Position numbers and translations under genes: made by a program. Below the pieces are notes generated by a model. The model did no database searches. It was not told the origin of the DNA and was given only the letters and a program-made list of their open reading frames with translations. Positions 45,605 through 53,591 of a DNA stretch of 64,000 bases are shown here, piece by piece. Source of the DNA: an uncultured Eubacteriales bacterium. Its GTDB lineage: Bacteria > Bacillota > Clostridia > Christensenellales > Borkfalkiaceae. Location: NCBI GenBank assembly GCA_902767225.1, contig CACXGN010000005.1:1-64000 (forward strand), written 5' to 3'. Position 1 is the stretch's first letter. Each line of letters starts with the position of its first letter.

Positions 45605-46924
45605 TTAATTATCCGAATCGATTTTTTCGATCATATCGACCAAAACTTTTGCGATACGATCGTTTTCTTCTTTATCCTTACTTTCGACCATTACTCTGAT
45701 CTTGGGTTCGGTTCCGGAAGCACGAAGAGTTATTCTGCCCTTGCCCGAAAGTTCGCCATTGAACTTCGCAAGTTCCTGCAAAAGTTCTTCGTTGTTCATG
45801 ATACGGAATTTATCTTTAACTATAACATTTTTATTTGTCTGCGGATAAAGATCAACGCTGATTAAGTCAGAGAACTTTTTACCTTCGTTGATGACCATAT
45901 TCGCAACCGCTATCGCCGAAAGGATACCGTCGCCCGTCGTATGCAAATCTTTAAGAATAATATGACCGCTCTGTTCTCCGCCGATAGATAAATTCTTTTC
46001 GATAAGTTTTGCAAGAACGTATTTATCGCCGACGTCAGTTCTAATAAAGTCGATACCGTCTTCGTTAAGCGCTTTTTCGATCGCCATATTTGTGTGGCTT
46101 GTTCCAACAACCGTGTCGCCTTTAAGCTTTCCGAGTTTTTTAAGATATTTAGCAAGTCCGAATATGATCTGGTCGCCGTCGATAATATTTCCCTTTTCAT
46201 CAACCGCAATAAGTCTATCGGCGTCACCGTCGAAAGCAAATCCTACGTCTGCATTATACCTTAAAACTCTCTTTTTAAGCGTTTCGGGATATAAAGCACC
46301 GCAGTTTTCGTTGATCTTTAACCCATCGTTCATGCAATTAGTCGCAATAACTTTTGCGCCGAGTTTTCTGAATACTTCGGGCGCGATCCTATGAGACGCG
46401 CCGTAAGCGCAGTCTAAAACGACTGTAAGCCCTTTAAGTTTGTTTTCGCTGCAATTTATAAGGAATTTTTTATAGATTTTGACTAAATTGAAATCCTGTT
46501 CGTATATTCCTATTTCCGGGAAATCGTTTGTTTTATCGTGGATAAAGCAACGTTCGATCCTTTCTTCTTCTTTGTCGCCGAGTTTATATCCGTCGCCATT
46601 GAAAACTTTAATGCCGTTATATTCCCCGCTGTTATGCGACGCAGAAATAACTACGCCGTAATCCGCTTTAACTTGTTTTGTGATATACGCGATACCCGCA
46701 GTCGGGCAGACACCTATATCGATAACGTGCGCACCGCCGCTCATCGCGCCGCTCGCAACACCTAGAGTAAGGTAGGTGTTTGAAATTCTCGTATCGGCAC
46801 CGATAATAACCTTCGGCTTATTTTTTAAAGTTGAAAGTGCGTTACCGATTTTATACGCTATATCAAAAGTTAAATCTTCGTTGACTTTTCCCCTAAGGCC
46901 GTCAGTTCCGAAATATAATCCCAT
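45605..46924 (-). CDS. glmM: Phosphoglucosamine mutase
   Basis: It converts glucosamine 6-phosphate to glucosamine 1-phosphate for peptidoglycan precursors. 439 residues, four-domain alpha-phosphohexomutase. The phosphoserine is in ISASHNSGEYNGIKVF (about 93-108), the Mg2+ loop in FDGDADRLIA (about 237) and the phosphate loop RASGTEPKIRVMVE near the C-terminus. The motif has Ser where most relatives have Pro after SHN. It follows the acetyltransferase gene by 15 bp, with AAGGAG upstream, so two steps to UDP-GlcNAc are co-transcribed. Confidence 0.94.
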   Translation of the reverse strand: MGLYFGTDGLRGKVNEDLTFDIAYKIGNALSTLKNKPKVIIGADTRISNTYLTLGVASGAMSGGAHVIDIGVCPTAGIAYITKQVKADYGVVISASHNSGEYNGIKVFNGDGYKLGDKEEERIERCFIHDKTNDFPEIGIYEQDFNLVKIYKKFLINCSENKLKGLTVVLDCAYGASHRIAPEVFRKLGAKVIATNCMNDGLKINENCGALYPETLKKRVLRYNADVGFAFDGDADRLIAVDEKGNIIDGDQIIFGLAKYLKKLGKLKGDTVVGTSHTNMAIEKALNEDGIDFIRTDVGDKYVLAKLIEKNLSIGGEQSGHIILKDLHTTGDGILSAIAVANMVINEGKKFSDLISVDLYPQTNKNVIVKDKFRIMNNEELLQELAKFNGELSGKGRITLRASGTEPKIRVMVESKDKEENDRIAKVLVDMIEKIDSDN

Positions 46925-46939
46925 AATATTATTCGCTCC

Positions 46940-47587
46940 TTATTTCTTTTTCTCTTTAAGATAGTTATGCGCTCTACCATCTTTAACCACCTGACGAACT
47001 CTTCCGATAACGAAATCGTCCGTTTTAACGTCTTCGGTGATCGTTGTGCCGGCGCATATATAAGAATCGCTTTCGATTTTAACCGGCGCTATAACGTTAC
47101 AGTTACTTCCGATAAAGCAGTTGTCCCCAACAGTTGTTCTGGACTTCGTTCTTCCGTTATAGTTAACGAATATCGCACCGCAACCGATGTTACAGTTTTT
47201 ACCTACGTCCGCATCGCCTACGTATGCCAAGTGATTTGCCTTCGTGCCATCGCCAACCGTTGCGTTTTTGATTTCAACGAAATTACCAACATGACACTCT
47301 TTACCGAGAACGGCGTTAGGTCTGAGCCTTGAAAACGGCCCGATCTTGCAACCTTCGCCGATAGTCGCGCTTTCGGACTGGCTGTAATTCATCGTAACTC
47401 CGTCTCCGACAACGGTATCTACGATATAGTTATTCGGAAGCAAAATTACGTTATCCCCTATAACCGTATTACCTTCAAGCCTATTGTTTTCATAAATAGT
47501 AACGTTGTTACCGATTTTTACGGTAGGTGCTATAAAGATCGATTTTTTATCTTTAAGCACAAGATTTTTTCCGCATGAAAATTTCAT
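46940..47587 (-). CDS. Free-standing GlmU-type glucosamine-1-phosphate acetyltransferase domain
   Basis: 215 residues made almost wholly of left-handed beta-helix hexapeptide repeats, matching the C-terminal half of GlmU. The catalytic histidine region ANHLAYVGD, the lysine in FVEIKNATVGDG, NYNG and the IGSN serine region are retained. The N-terminal uridylyltransferase half (GGxGTRM loop) is absent. It is not a truncation artefact: a consensus promoter and AAGGGG lie directly upstream. It would acetylate glucosamine 1-phosphate from the adjacent GlmM; uridylation would need another enzyme outside the window. Confidence 0.85.
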   Translation of the reverse strand: MKFSCGKNLVLKDKKSIFIAPTVKIGNNVTIYENNRLEGNTVIGDNVILLPNNYIVDTVVGDGVTMNYSQSESATIGEGCKIGPFSRLRPNAVLGKECHVGNFVEIKNATVGDGTKANHLAYVGDADVGKNCNIGCGAIFVNYNGRTKSRTTVGDNCFIGSNCNVIAPVKIESDSYICAGTTITEDVKTDDFVIGRVRQVVKDGRAHNYLKEKKK

Positions 47588-47621
47588 TGTTGTATCCCCT
47601 TTTTTAATTTTTTACTCAAAT

Positions 47622-47650
47622 ATTTTATAAAAAATTTTTAATTTTGTCAA
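47622..47650 (-). promoter_or_regulatory. Sigma-A promoter of the glmU-domain/glmM operon
   Basis: Minus strand: -35 TTGACA (47650-47645), 17-bp spacer, -10 TAAAAT (47627-47622). Leader about 28 nt. Confidence 0.8.
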
Positions 47651-47847
47651 CATATTTACTATTATTTTTTTATTATTTTTAACATTATTTTATATTTTTT
47701 TTATAGAATCACATAAAAACAAGCCAAAAAAAAATTTAAAAAAACGGGGCTATTTTTTATAAATTTTTTAAAAACAACCCCAATGTTGTTAATAAAAAAA
47801 TTTTTATTTGCAATTTCATTTATTATTTTATTTTTTTAAGGCTTAAA

Positions 47848-47877
47848 TTGACAACGTTTTTAGCGATATGATAAAAT
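47848..47877 (+). promoter_or_regulatory. Sigma-A promoter for the nucleosidase gene
   Basis: -35 TTGACA (47848-47853), 18-bp spacer, extended -10 TGA-TAAAAT (47872-47877). AAAGGAG lies before the ATG. Confidence 0.7.
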
Positions 47878-47894
47878 AATTCAAAGGAGTTAAT

Positions 47895-48545
47895 ATGAAA
47901 GGAATTATTGTTGCGCTAAAATCCGAAGCGGAAGGCTTTTTGCAAAATTCAAACATAGTAAGTAAAGAAGTAAAGTTAGGTAAAGAACTTTATAAACTTG
48001 AAATCAACGGTAAAACTGCCGTGCTTATAATAAGCGGAATAGGCAAAGTAAATGCCGCAATTTCCGCTCAATTTTTGCTCGACGAATATAAGGTCGATAA
48101 AATTATAAACTTCGGGACGTCCGGCGGGCTTTCGGACTGTGTTAAAAAACTTAATATTTATTTAGTTGAAAAGTGCTGTCAATACGATTTTGACGTTTCC
48201 GCAATAGACGACGTGCCTATCGGATATATCCAAGACTATAAAACCGTTTTTTTTAATTGCAAAACCGAAGGGATCGATTTTTTGGATAGAATTTCCGTTG
48301 CGACAAGCGATCATATAACCTATACAAAAGATCATATTGCGATTGTAAAATCGTTAGGTTGCTCGGCATACGATATGGAAGTCGGTGCGATCGCCGAAAC
48401 GTGCGCCGCTAATAATATTGAACTTATTTCAGTTAAAGGTATTTCCGATACTTACGAATCCGGAACAAACGATTTCTACGAAAACACTATTAAACTTTCG
48501 AAAATGTTTTACGGCGTGATTTCAAAAGTTCTCGATATTATCTAA
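47895..48545 (+). CDS. 5'-methylthioadenosine/S-adenosylhomocysteine nucleosidase family
   Basis: A purine/uridine phosphorylase-fold hydrolase of 216 residues that probably removes adenine from methylthioadenosine or S-adenosylhomocysteine, by-products of SAM use. The N-terminal Glu (ALKSEAE), the substrate motif YDMEVGAIAE (about 157-166) and the base-binding Asp in GISDTYESG (about 183) are in place. Futalosine hydrolase-type activity is the main alternative. The next gene starts 1 bp later. Confidence 0.85.
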   Translation: MKGIIVALKSEAEGFLQNSNIVSKEVKLGKELYKLEINGKTAVLIISGIGKVNAAISAQFLLDEYKVDKIINFGTSGGLSDCVKKLNIYLVEKCCQYDFDVSAIDDVPIGYIQDYKTVFFNCKTEGIDFLDRISVATSDHITYTKDHIAIVKSLGCSAYDMEVGAIAETCAANNIELISVKGISDTYESGTNDFYENTIKLSKMFYGVISKVLDII

Positions 48546-48546
48546 A

Positions 48547-49230
48547 ATGAACGAAATACTTAAAATTCTTAAAGAAAAAAGTGAACCGACTTACGCGGAA
48601 TTTACAAAAAAACTTGTTCCTGATACCGAATATAAAATTTTAGGCGTCAGAGTTCCCGTTATAAAAAATATAGCCAAAAAATTAAAGGACGATAAAGATT
48701 TAATAAATTCTTTTCTTTCCGTTAAGCACGAATATTACGAAGAATATTTTTTGCACGCCTTACTTATTCCCTACCTTTCTAAGTATTATTCGGAAATTAT
48801 TGACCTTGCGAAAGACTTTTTACCCTTTATAGACAACTGGGCTATATGCGACAGTTTTGCGGCATCTCTTAAAATATTAAAGAAAAATCCCGAAAAAACA
48901 TATGAGTTTGTAAAATTCTGTTTTGCCTCCGACAGACCGTATACTATAAGGTTTGGCGTCGATATTTTAATATTTAATTTTACCGATAAACTTTATTGTG
49001 AAGATCACGTTAAAAAACTTTTAAAAATCAAAACGGATAATTATTACGTTAATATGGCTATCGCATGGTATTTAAGCGTTCTTGCCGTTAAACGTTTTGA
49101 CGATATTTTGCCATATTTCAAGGCAAAAGTTTTCAGTAAATTTATTCACAATAAAGCAATTTCAAAATCTATCGACAGTTTAAGAATAGACGAAAATAAA
49201 AAATCTTTATTAAAGACTTTAAAAATATAA
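48547..49230 (+). CDS. AlkD-like DNA alkylation repair protein
   Basis: 227 residues of HEAT-like helices, with the family features LGVRVPVIKNIAKK, FIDNWAICDSFAASL (carrying the Trp and Asp that AlkD uses on the lesion) and YYVNMAIAWYLS. AlkD-type glycosylases remove bulky or cationic alkylated bases without flipping them. It lacks a Shine-Dalgarno and begins directly after the nucleosidase stop, so translation is probably coupled. Sequence alone does not prove glycosylase activity. Confidence 0.87.
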   Translation: MNEILKILKEKSEPTYAEFTKKLVPDTEYKILGVRVPVIKNIAKKLKDDKDLINSFLSVKHEYYEEYFLHALLIPYLSKYYSEIIDLAKDFLPFIDNWAICDSFAASLKILKKNPEKTYEFVKFCFASDRPYTIRFGVDILIFNFTDKLYCEDHVKKLLKIKTDNYYVNMAIAWYLSVLAVKRFDDILPYFKAKVFSKFIHNKAISKSIDSLRIDENKKSLLKTLKI

Positions 49231-49240
49231 ATTCATATGT

Positions 49241-49246
49241 TATAAT
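49241..49246 (+). promoter_or_regulatory. Extended -10 promoter element for the membrane protein gene
   Basis: TGT-TATAAT with a poor -35 (TTTAAA at about 49218-49223). +1 would be near 49253, with ACGGAG before the ATG. Confidence 0.5.
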
Positions 49247-49276
49247 AAGCATATATTAAATTAACGGAGTTAAAAA

Positions 49277-49831
49277 ATGAGAGGTTGGAAATACGTTTCA
49301 AGAGGTGAATGTGTAAAAACGCTTATTTGGGTTATCATTGCGGCTTGCATACTGTTCATCCCCGCTACTTTTGGTTCATCCGGCTTGGTTTTTACATTTA
49401 AAACCATGCCTTTAATCGGAGATAATTCTTTTAAGGTCTTATCGGAAAGTGCAATACAGGGCTTTTGCAGTCTTATTCCATCCATATCCGAAACGCTTAT
49501 CGATTGCTTGCGTTACTGCTTTACCTACGGAATTTACTTCTATTTCGGCATCCTTATTTTAGATATACTTTTAGCACTGATTCTTATAATAACCCAGCAT
49601 AATTCGATAAGGATGTTCGCCAAAATATTCAGCGTATTTTTCGGAATAGTAATGCTATTTATCGCGATCATATTTATAATATATATAGTCGGTGCGATAA
49701 TCGTTATGGCAAAGCAATCGGATATGATTGCCGCACTTGAAGTCAGCGGAATAACTACCGCCGCGGGATTTTTGGTATTCTCGCTCATTATCGGAATAAA
49801 ACAGTTCAAGTGGTTTTCAAAAGCGTTTTAA
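49277..49831 (+). CDS. Membrane protein of unknown function
   Basis: 184 residues with about four hydrophobic helices (about 12-32, 88-110, 118-145, 158-176). I do not recognise the family and see no catalytic motif. It has an extended -10 promoter, CGGAG ribosome site and a terminator shared with the convergent reductase gene, so it is probably a single-gene unit. Confidence 0.75.
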   Translation: MRGWKYVSRGECVKTLIWVIIAACILFIPATFGSSGLVFTFKTMPLIGDNSFKVLSESAIQGFCSLIPSISETLIDCLRYCFTYGIYFYFGILILDILLALILIITQHNSIRMFAKIFSVFFGIVMLFIAIIFIIYIVGAIIVMAKQSDMIAALEVSGITTAAGFLVFSLIIGIKQFKWFSKAF

Positions 49832-49843
49832 TATCAATTAAAC

Positions 49844-49876
49844 AAAAAAAACCGAAGTTTATTCTTCGGTTTTTTA
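49844..49876. terminator. Bidirectional terminator between the membrane protein and reductase genes
   Basis: AAAACCGAAG pairs with CTTCGGTTTT around a TTTATT loop (49848-49873), with A and T tracts on either side. Confidence 0.9.
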
Positions 49877-49889
49877 TTTTGCTGAATTT

Positions 49890-50513
49890 TTATTCTCTTA
49901 TAAAGTTCGTTAAAATTTTAGGTTCGTATTCGGGAAGGGCTATCCCCTTTTCTTTTCCCGCCTCGATACATTTTAATATCCATGCAATATTGTCCGCTAA
50001 AATTCGCATAGTTTGAAGTCCTTCGGCGTCTTTTTCCGCGTCGCCCGGGACTCTGCCGTGAATTAGATTCCAGTATGAAGAAGTTACTATCGGCATATTG
50101 CTTATAGCGAAATATTTATTAATAATATCGAGAGTTGCGGTAGTGCCAGCTCTTCTTGCAACTGCAACAGCAGCTGCAGGTTTACCCGCAAAACTCTTTT
50201 TAGAATAAAATACCCTATCCAAAAAGCATTTAAGCGTTCCGTTAAGCGAAGCGTAATAAACGGGACTTGCCACTATCAATGCGTCAGCATCATATATTTT
50301 AGCGACGCTTTCGTTTACCAAATCGTTATCTATTATGCATTTGCCGAGTTTTCTGCACGCACTACAACCTTTACAACCGGCGATCACATTATCGCCGACG
50401 TTAATTATCTCGTATTCAATACCGTTTAATAAAAGCCTATCACCTATTTCCTTTAAAGCTATTGCGGTATTTCCGTTCTTTTTAGGACTGCCGTTTATCA
50501 TTATTACTTTCAT
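49890..50513 (-). CDS. Flavodoxin-fold NAD(P)H-dependent FMN reductase family protein
   Basis: 207 residues with the flavin phosphate loop GSPKKNGNTA (residues 8-17), a CKGCSACRKLGKC cysteine cluster (about 48-60) and the isoalloxazine-binding stretch ASPVYYASLNGTLKCFLDR. This is the iron-sulfur flavoprotein/NADPH-dependent FMN reductase group; the cysteines may hold a cluster, as in Isf proteins, but only in part. AGGAGAG precedes the ATG. Physiological role unknown; redox handling in an anaerobe is likely. Confidence 0.85.
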   Translation of the reverse strand: MKVIMINGSPKKNGNTAIALKEIGDRLLLNGIEYEIINVGDNVIAGCKGCSACRKLGKCIIDNDLVNESVAKIYDADALIVASPVYYASLNGTLKCFLDRVFYSKKSFAGKPAAAVAVARRAGTTATLDIINKYFAISNMPIVTSSYWNLIHGRVPGDAEKDAEGLQTMRILADNIAWILKCIEAGKEKGIALPEYEPKILTNFIRE

Positions 50514-50600
50514 ATTTTCTCTCCTTTTTAATATAATAGCATAAGTTAATTTTTTTTACATTTGTTTTTTAAAAAATTTTTAATATTTACTTTCTTTCAA

Positions 50601-50629
50601 TTGACAAATTATTTTATATTTAATATAAT
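50601..50629 (+). promoter_or_regulatory. Consensus promoter of tRNA-Thr(GGT)
   Basis: -35 TTGACA (50601-50606), 17-bp spacer, -10 TATAAT (50624-50629), a perfect match, 16 bp before the tRNA. Confidence 0.85.
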
Positions 50630-50645
50630 AAATAAGCTGTAAGGC

Positions 50646-50721
50646 GCTGCTATGGCTCAGATGGTAGAGCACATCCTTGGTAAGGATGAGGTCACCGGTT
50701 CGATTCCGGTTAGCAGCTCCA
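50646..50721 (+). tRNA. tRNA-Thr (anticodon GGT)
   Basis: Acceptor stem GCTGCTA (50646-50652) pairs with TAGCAGC (50711-50717); T50718 and an encoded CCA follow. The anticodon arm CATCC-TTGGTAA-GGATG gives GGT. It is a solitary tRNA with its own consensus promoter and terminator, and complements the TGT isoacceptor at position 7. Confidence 0.96.
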
Positions 50722-50760
50722 TAAAAAAAGAAGTTGAGATATCTCAACTTCTTTTTTTAT
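50722..50760. terminator. Perfect-palindrome terminator after tRNA-Thr, shared with the surface protein gene
   Basis: An 18-bp perfect palindrome (AAAAAAAGAAGTTGAGAT with its complement, 50723-50758). It ends the tRNA on the plus strand and the gene ending at 50764 on the minus strand. Confidence 0.9.
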
Positions 50761-50763
50761 TTA

Positions 50764-52749
50764 TTATCTGCCGAAGCCGCCTTTGCCGCCCATACCGCCG
50801 GGAGCACCACCGGGGCCGCCCATGTTGCCGCCGCCCATACCGCCGTAAGAAGAACCTATCGTGGTTATAATGCTCGATACCGTGAACGAAGTTACTTGGC
50901 TATTGTTTGCATAAACCGTGTAAGTGCTGCCTTTTAGTAAATTCGGACTGCTAAATATTATAGACTGGCAAGTCTTTTTAAGCGTAACATTTATAACGGT
51001 ATTATTTGAACCGTCTTTAACGGTTATAACTGTGCCTGCGGAAAAGGAAGAACTGTTTGCATAGGATACTACGTATTGAGTAGAGTTATTTGACGGAGTT
51101 TCGACCATACCGAGGGTGGAAGTTACGAAAAGCGTTCCGCCCGTAACTATTACTCCCGAATCCGCGTCAAGCCCAGCGTTACCGCCGTTTAACGGACCGT
51201 ATACGATAGTTGTTCCGCCGCTGATAAGCACGCTGCCGTTAGAGTCAATCCCGTCACCGGACGCATCGACCGTTACCGTTCCGCCCGATATTATGATATA
51301 TTCGTTTATCGAGTTATCGTCGCTTGCCGCGTTTATTCCGTCGTCGTTGGCAACTATATCTATCGTCCCGCCGGATATTTTAACGTAAGCGCCTTCGATA
51401 CCCTCGTAACAAGAATTTATGGTTATATTTCCGCCCGCTATTTCGGTCAAATAATCGGAAGTTATGCCATCGTCTAACGTCGTCAAATCGAGAGTTCCGC
51501 TTGTTATCGTAACGTTACCCGAATTCGTATGAATAGCGTCGTCTGTGGAATTTACGGTTATCTCCGCATTTTTGATTAAAATCGCATAGTCGCCGTCTGT
51601 TACTTCGATTTCATTTCCGTCCGCATCTTCGTATTCGATCTCGCCGACCTTAATTCCCTTTGCGCTTTGGCTTAGAGCGTATCTCGAAGAATAAGAAGTG
51701 TTGGAATCGGACGCGATCCGCTTATAGGAAGATCCGCTTAAAACGTATTTATAGTCGTCTGTTTCTAAACCGTATGTCGTGATATTTTCGGATGAGTACG
51801 ACACGAAAGATCCAACAGTCGTTATATCGAGATTACCGCCGTTGATATATACAAGAGTATCAGCCTGAATACCATCTCCGTTTACATTGCAAGTATATTC
51901 AACGTCTTTTAAAGCCACGAACCCTTCGCTGTAATCTTCGGGGAAAGCCGTCGTTTCGTCATCGCACTCGGCATTAAGCCCGTCTTTTTGTGCAGAAGTT
52001 ACGTTTATTGTGCAATCGTTAGCGGTTATAAACCTAGCAGCAATACCGTGATTTGCGGAAGAAACGTTTAACGTAGCGTCAACGATCTGCAAGCCCTTGC
52101 TTACTTTTATTGCGTTTTTACTTGAAGAGTTGACGTTGATCGTTCCCTGTCCGTTAATATTAAGCGTTCCTTTAACATGGATCGCATTGACGTCAGTTCC
52201 GTCGTTTTCAATAGTGTTTACGGAATTTTCCACCGCGGTTATAGTCAACGTGGATTTTTTGTTTGTATTTGAAATTGCTATACCGTCTGAGTTCGTAATA
52301 GTTACGTTATTTAAGAATAAATGAACTTCTTCGTTGTTTGAAACGGTTATCACAATTCCGTTTTCATAATTACCGGAAAGAAGATAATCCCCCGCGGCAG
52401 TTATCGTTAAAGTATCTTCGCTGCCGGTCAATACCGTTACGGTATCGTCATATTCGGTATTTTCGCTAAGAGCGTCGAGTTCAAGAGTCAAGTAATCTTC
52501 TATTTCCATAGTATCCGTTCCTTCAACTTCGGAAGGAACGGTGCCCGTTCCGCCACCGCCTAAACTATCTCCGGGGTTAATAAAAGGTCCGCCTGAAGAA
52601 TTTCCGGATCCGCCAGAACTTCCGCCGATATCGGAAGACGGCGTTTCGCTTACCCCACAACCGGATAAACAAACCGTTACGGCAAGAATTACCGAAATAA
52701 GCGCTGTAAAAATTGTTGCAAAAAACTTTCTGAATTTTGATTTTTTCAT
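50764..52749 (-). CDS. Cthe_2159-like carbohydrate-binding beta-helix lipoprotein
   Basis: 661 residues. A signal peptide with lipobox LSGC ends at Cys31, so the protein is anchored outside the membrane. A Gly/Ser linker (about 38-65) is followed by many beta-helix turns with repeated patterns such as GTLNING, DGINAASDD and SGGTVTVDASGDGIDSNG, rich in Asp/Asn as in calcium-binding parallel beta-helices. This matches the Cthe_2159 (DUF4353) family, one member of which binds polysaccharide. The C-terminus is a Gly/Met-rich tail (GGMGGGNMGGPGG). No catalytic residues are recognised. It is divergent from a two-component system whose sites overlap its promoter. Confidence 0.85.
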   Translation of the reverse strand: MKKSKFRKFFATIFTALISVILAVTVCLSGCGVSETPSSDIGGSSGGSGNSSGGPFINPGDSLGGGGTGTVPSEVEGTDTMEIEDYLTLELDALSENTEYDDTVTVLTGSEDTLTITAAGDYLLSGNYENGIVITVSNNEEVHLFLNNVTITNSDGIAISNTNKKSTLTITAVENSVNTIENDGTDVNAIHVKGTLNINGQGTINVNSSSKNAIKVSKGLQIVDATLNVSSANHGIAARFITANDCTINVTSAQKDGLNAECDDETTAFPEDYSEGFVALKDVEYTCNVNGDGIQADTLVYINGGNLDITTVGSFVSYSSENITTYGLETDDYKYVLSGSSYKRIASDSNTSYSSRYALSQSAKGIKVGEIEYEDADGNEIEVTDGDYAILIKNAEITVNSTDDAIHTNSGNVTITSGTLDLTTLDDGITSDYLTEIAGGNITINSCYEGIEGAYVKISGGTIDIVANDDGINAASDDNSINEYIIISGGTVTVDASGDGIDSNGSVLISGGTTIVYGPLNGGNAGLDADSGVIVTGGTLFVTSTLGMVETPSNNSTQYVVSYANSSSFSAGTVITVKDGSNNTVINVTLKKTCQSIIFSSPNLLKGSTYTVYANNSQVTSFTVSSIITTIGSSYGGMGGGNMGGPGGAPGGMGGKGGFGR

Positions 52750-52774
52750 AATGGTTTCTCCTTTTTCTGATTTA

Positions 52775-52812
52775 AGTATATTTTACGGTTCTTAAAAAAA
52801 CCTTAAAAAATT
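52775..52812 (-). promoter_or_regulatory. Activator-type promoter region of the surface lipoprotein, with direct repeats
   Basis: Minus strand -10 TATACT (52780-52775) has a poor -35 (AGGTTT, 52803-52798). Over that -35 lie two direct repeats, CTTAAAAAAA at 52791 and CTTAAAAAAT at 52802 (plus strand), exactly 11 bp apart, one helical turn. OmpR/PhoB-type regulators bind such repeats, so the adjacent response regulator is the obvious candidate. Confidence 0.5.
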
Positions 52813-52867
52813 TAAGAAGTTTAATCTTTTTGAAATTTTGTATAAATATAGATTTTTATACCCGAAT

Positions 52868-52895
52868 TTGATTTTTGATAAAATTATGTTATAAT
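52868..52895 (+). promoter_or_regulatory. Sigma-A promoter of the response regulator (predicted leaderless)
   Basis: -35 TTGATT (52868-52873), 16-bp spacer, extended -10 TGT-TATAAT (52890-52895). Counting seven bases from 52895 puts +1 at 52902, the A of the ATG. No ribosome binding site lies between. Confidence 0.65.
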
Positions 52896-52901
52896 AACAT
52901 C

Positions 52902-53591
52902 ATGGTAAAAAATTTAAACGTTTTATTAGTTGAAGACGAAAAAAGGCTGGCAAGCGCCATAAAGTTCTTATTTAAAGAAAATAAAATCGATTGCGAAACG
53001 GTATTTGACGGAAAAGAAGGTTACCAAAAGGCGCTAAATAACGAATACGACGTTATTATTTTAGACGTTATGTTGCCTAATCTTAACGGTTTGGAAATAC
53101 TTTCTAAACTTCGCAGATGCGGAAAAAATACGCCTATTATAATGCTTACGGCACGATCCACAGTTAACGATAAGATTACGGGATTAAATCTCGGAGCGGA
53201 CGATTATCTTCCGAAGCCTTTTGACTTTGACGAACTTATTGCGAGAGTTAAAGCCCTATCAAGACGAAGCGGTTTTGTGGTTATGAACGAAATATCACAC
53301 GGGGATCTATCGCTAAACTTATCGACAGGCGAACTTTCAAATAAGGATATAAAGGTAAAACTTAATTTTAAGGAAAAAGAAATAATGAAGTTATTCTTTA
53401 TTTCCCCCGACTCCGTTATAACAAAGGAAAGTTTATTAAACAAGGTTTGGGGCTCGGATTCTTTTGCTACCGATAATAACGTTGAAGCATACGTATCCTT
53501 TTTAAGAAAAAAATTAAAATTCTTAAAATCTAACTTAAATATAAAAAACTATCAGAAAGTAGGATATAAATTAGAGGAAGAAAATGATTAA
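52902..53591 (+). CDS. OmpR-family response regulator
   Basis: A receiver domain (acidic pair in LVEDE, phospho-acceptor Asp55 in ILDVMLPNLNG, Lys in YLPKPFD) is followed by a winged-helix DNA-binding domain with SVITKESLLNKVWG and NNVEAYVSFLRKKL. 229 residues. An upstream in-frame TTG at 52875 lies inside the promoter and is rejected. The ATG at 52902 coincides with the predicted +1. It overlaps the histidine kinase start by 8 bp, and likely controls the divergent surface lipoprotein. Confidence 0.9.
   Translation: MVKNLNVLLVEDEKRLASAIKFLFKENKIDCETVFDGKEGYQKALNNEYDVIILDVMLPNLNGLEILSKLRRCGKNTPIIMLTARSTVNDKITGLNLGADDYLPKPFDFDELIARVKALSRRSGFVVMNEISHGDLSLNLSTGELSNKDIKVKLNFKEKEIMKLFFISPDSVITKESLLNKVWGSDSFATDNNVEAYVSFLRKKLKFLKSNLNIKNYQKVGYKLEEEND

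Larger units (their letters stand above)
47588..47894. other. 307-bp very AT-rich divergent intergenic region
   Basis: Between the acetyltransferase (-) and the nucleosidase (+). It contains a promoter for each side. The middle (about 47650-47847) has long A/T runs and an island with two mutually exclusive hairpins: CGGGGCTA...AACAACCCC (about 47742-47782) and AACAAC-6nt-GTTGTT (47774-47791). I see no ORF and no RNA family signature. Confidence 0.5.

Noticed and set aside
47588-47894. Replication origin in the AT-rich intergenic region
   Set aside because: No DnaA boxes and no dnaA/dnaN neighbours.
50764-52749. Repetitive domain of the surface lipoprotein as a recent repeat expansion
   Set aside because: The repeats are degenerate at protein and DNA level, as expected for an old beta-helix rather than recent duplication.
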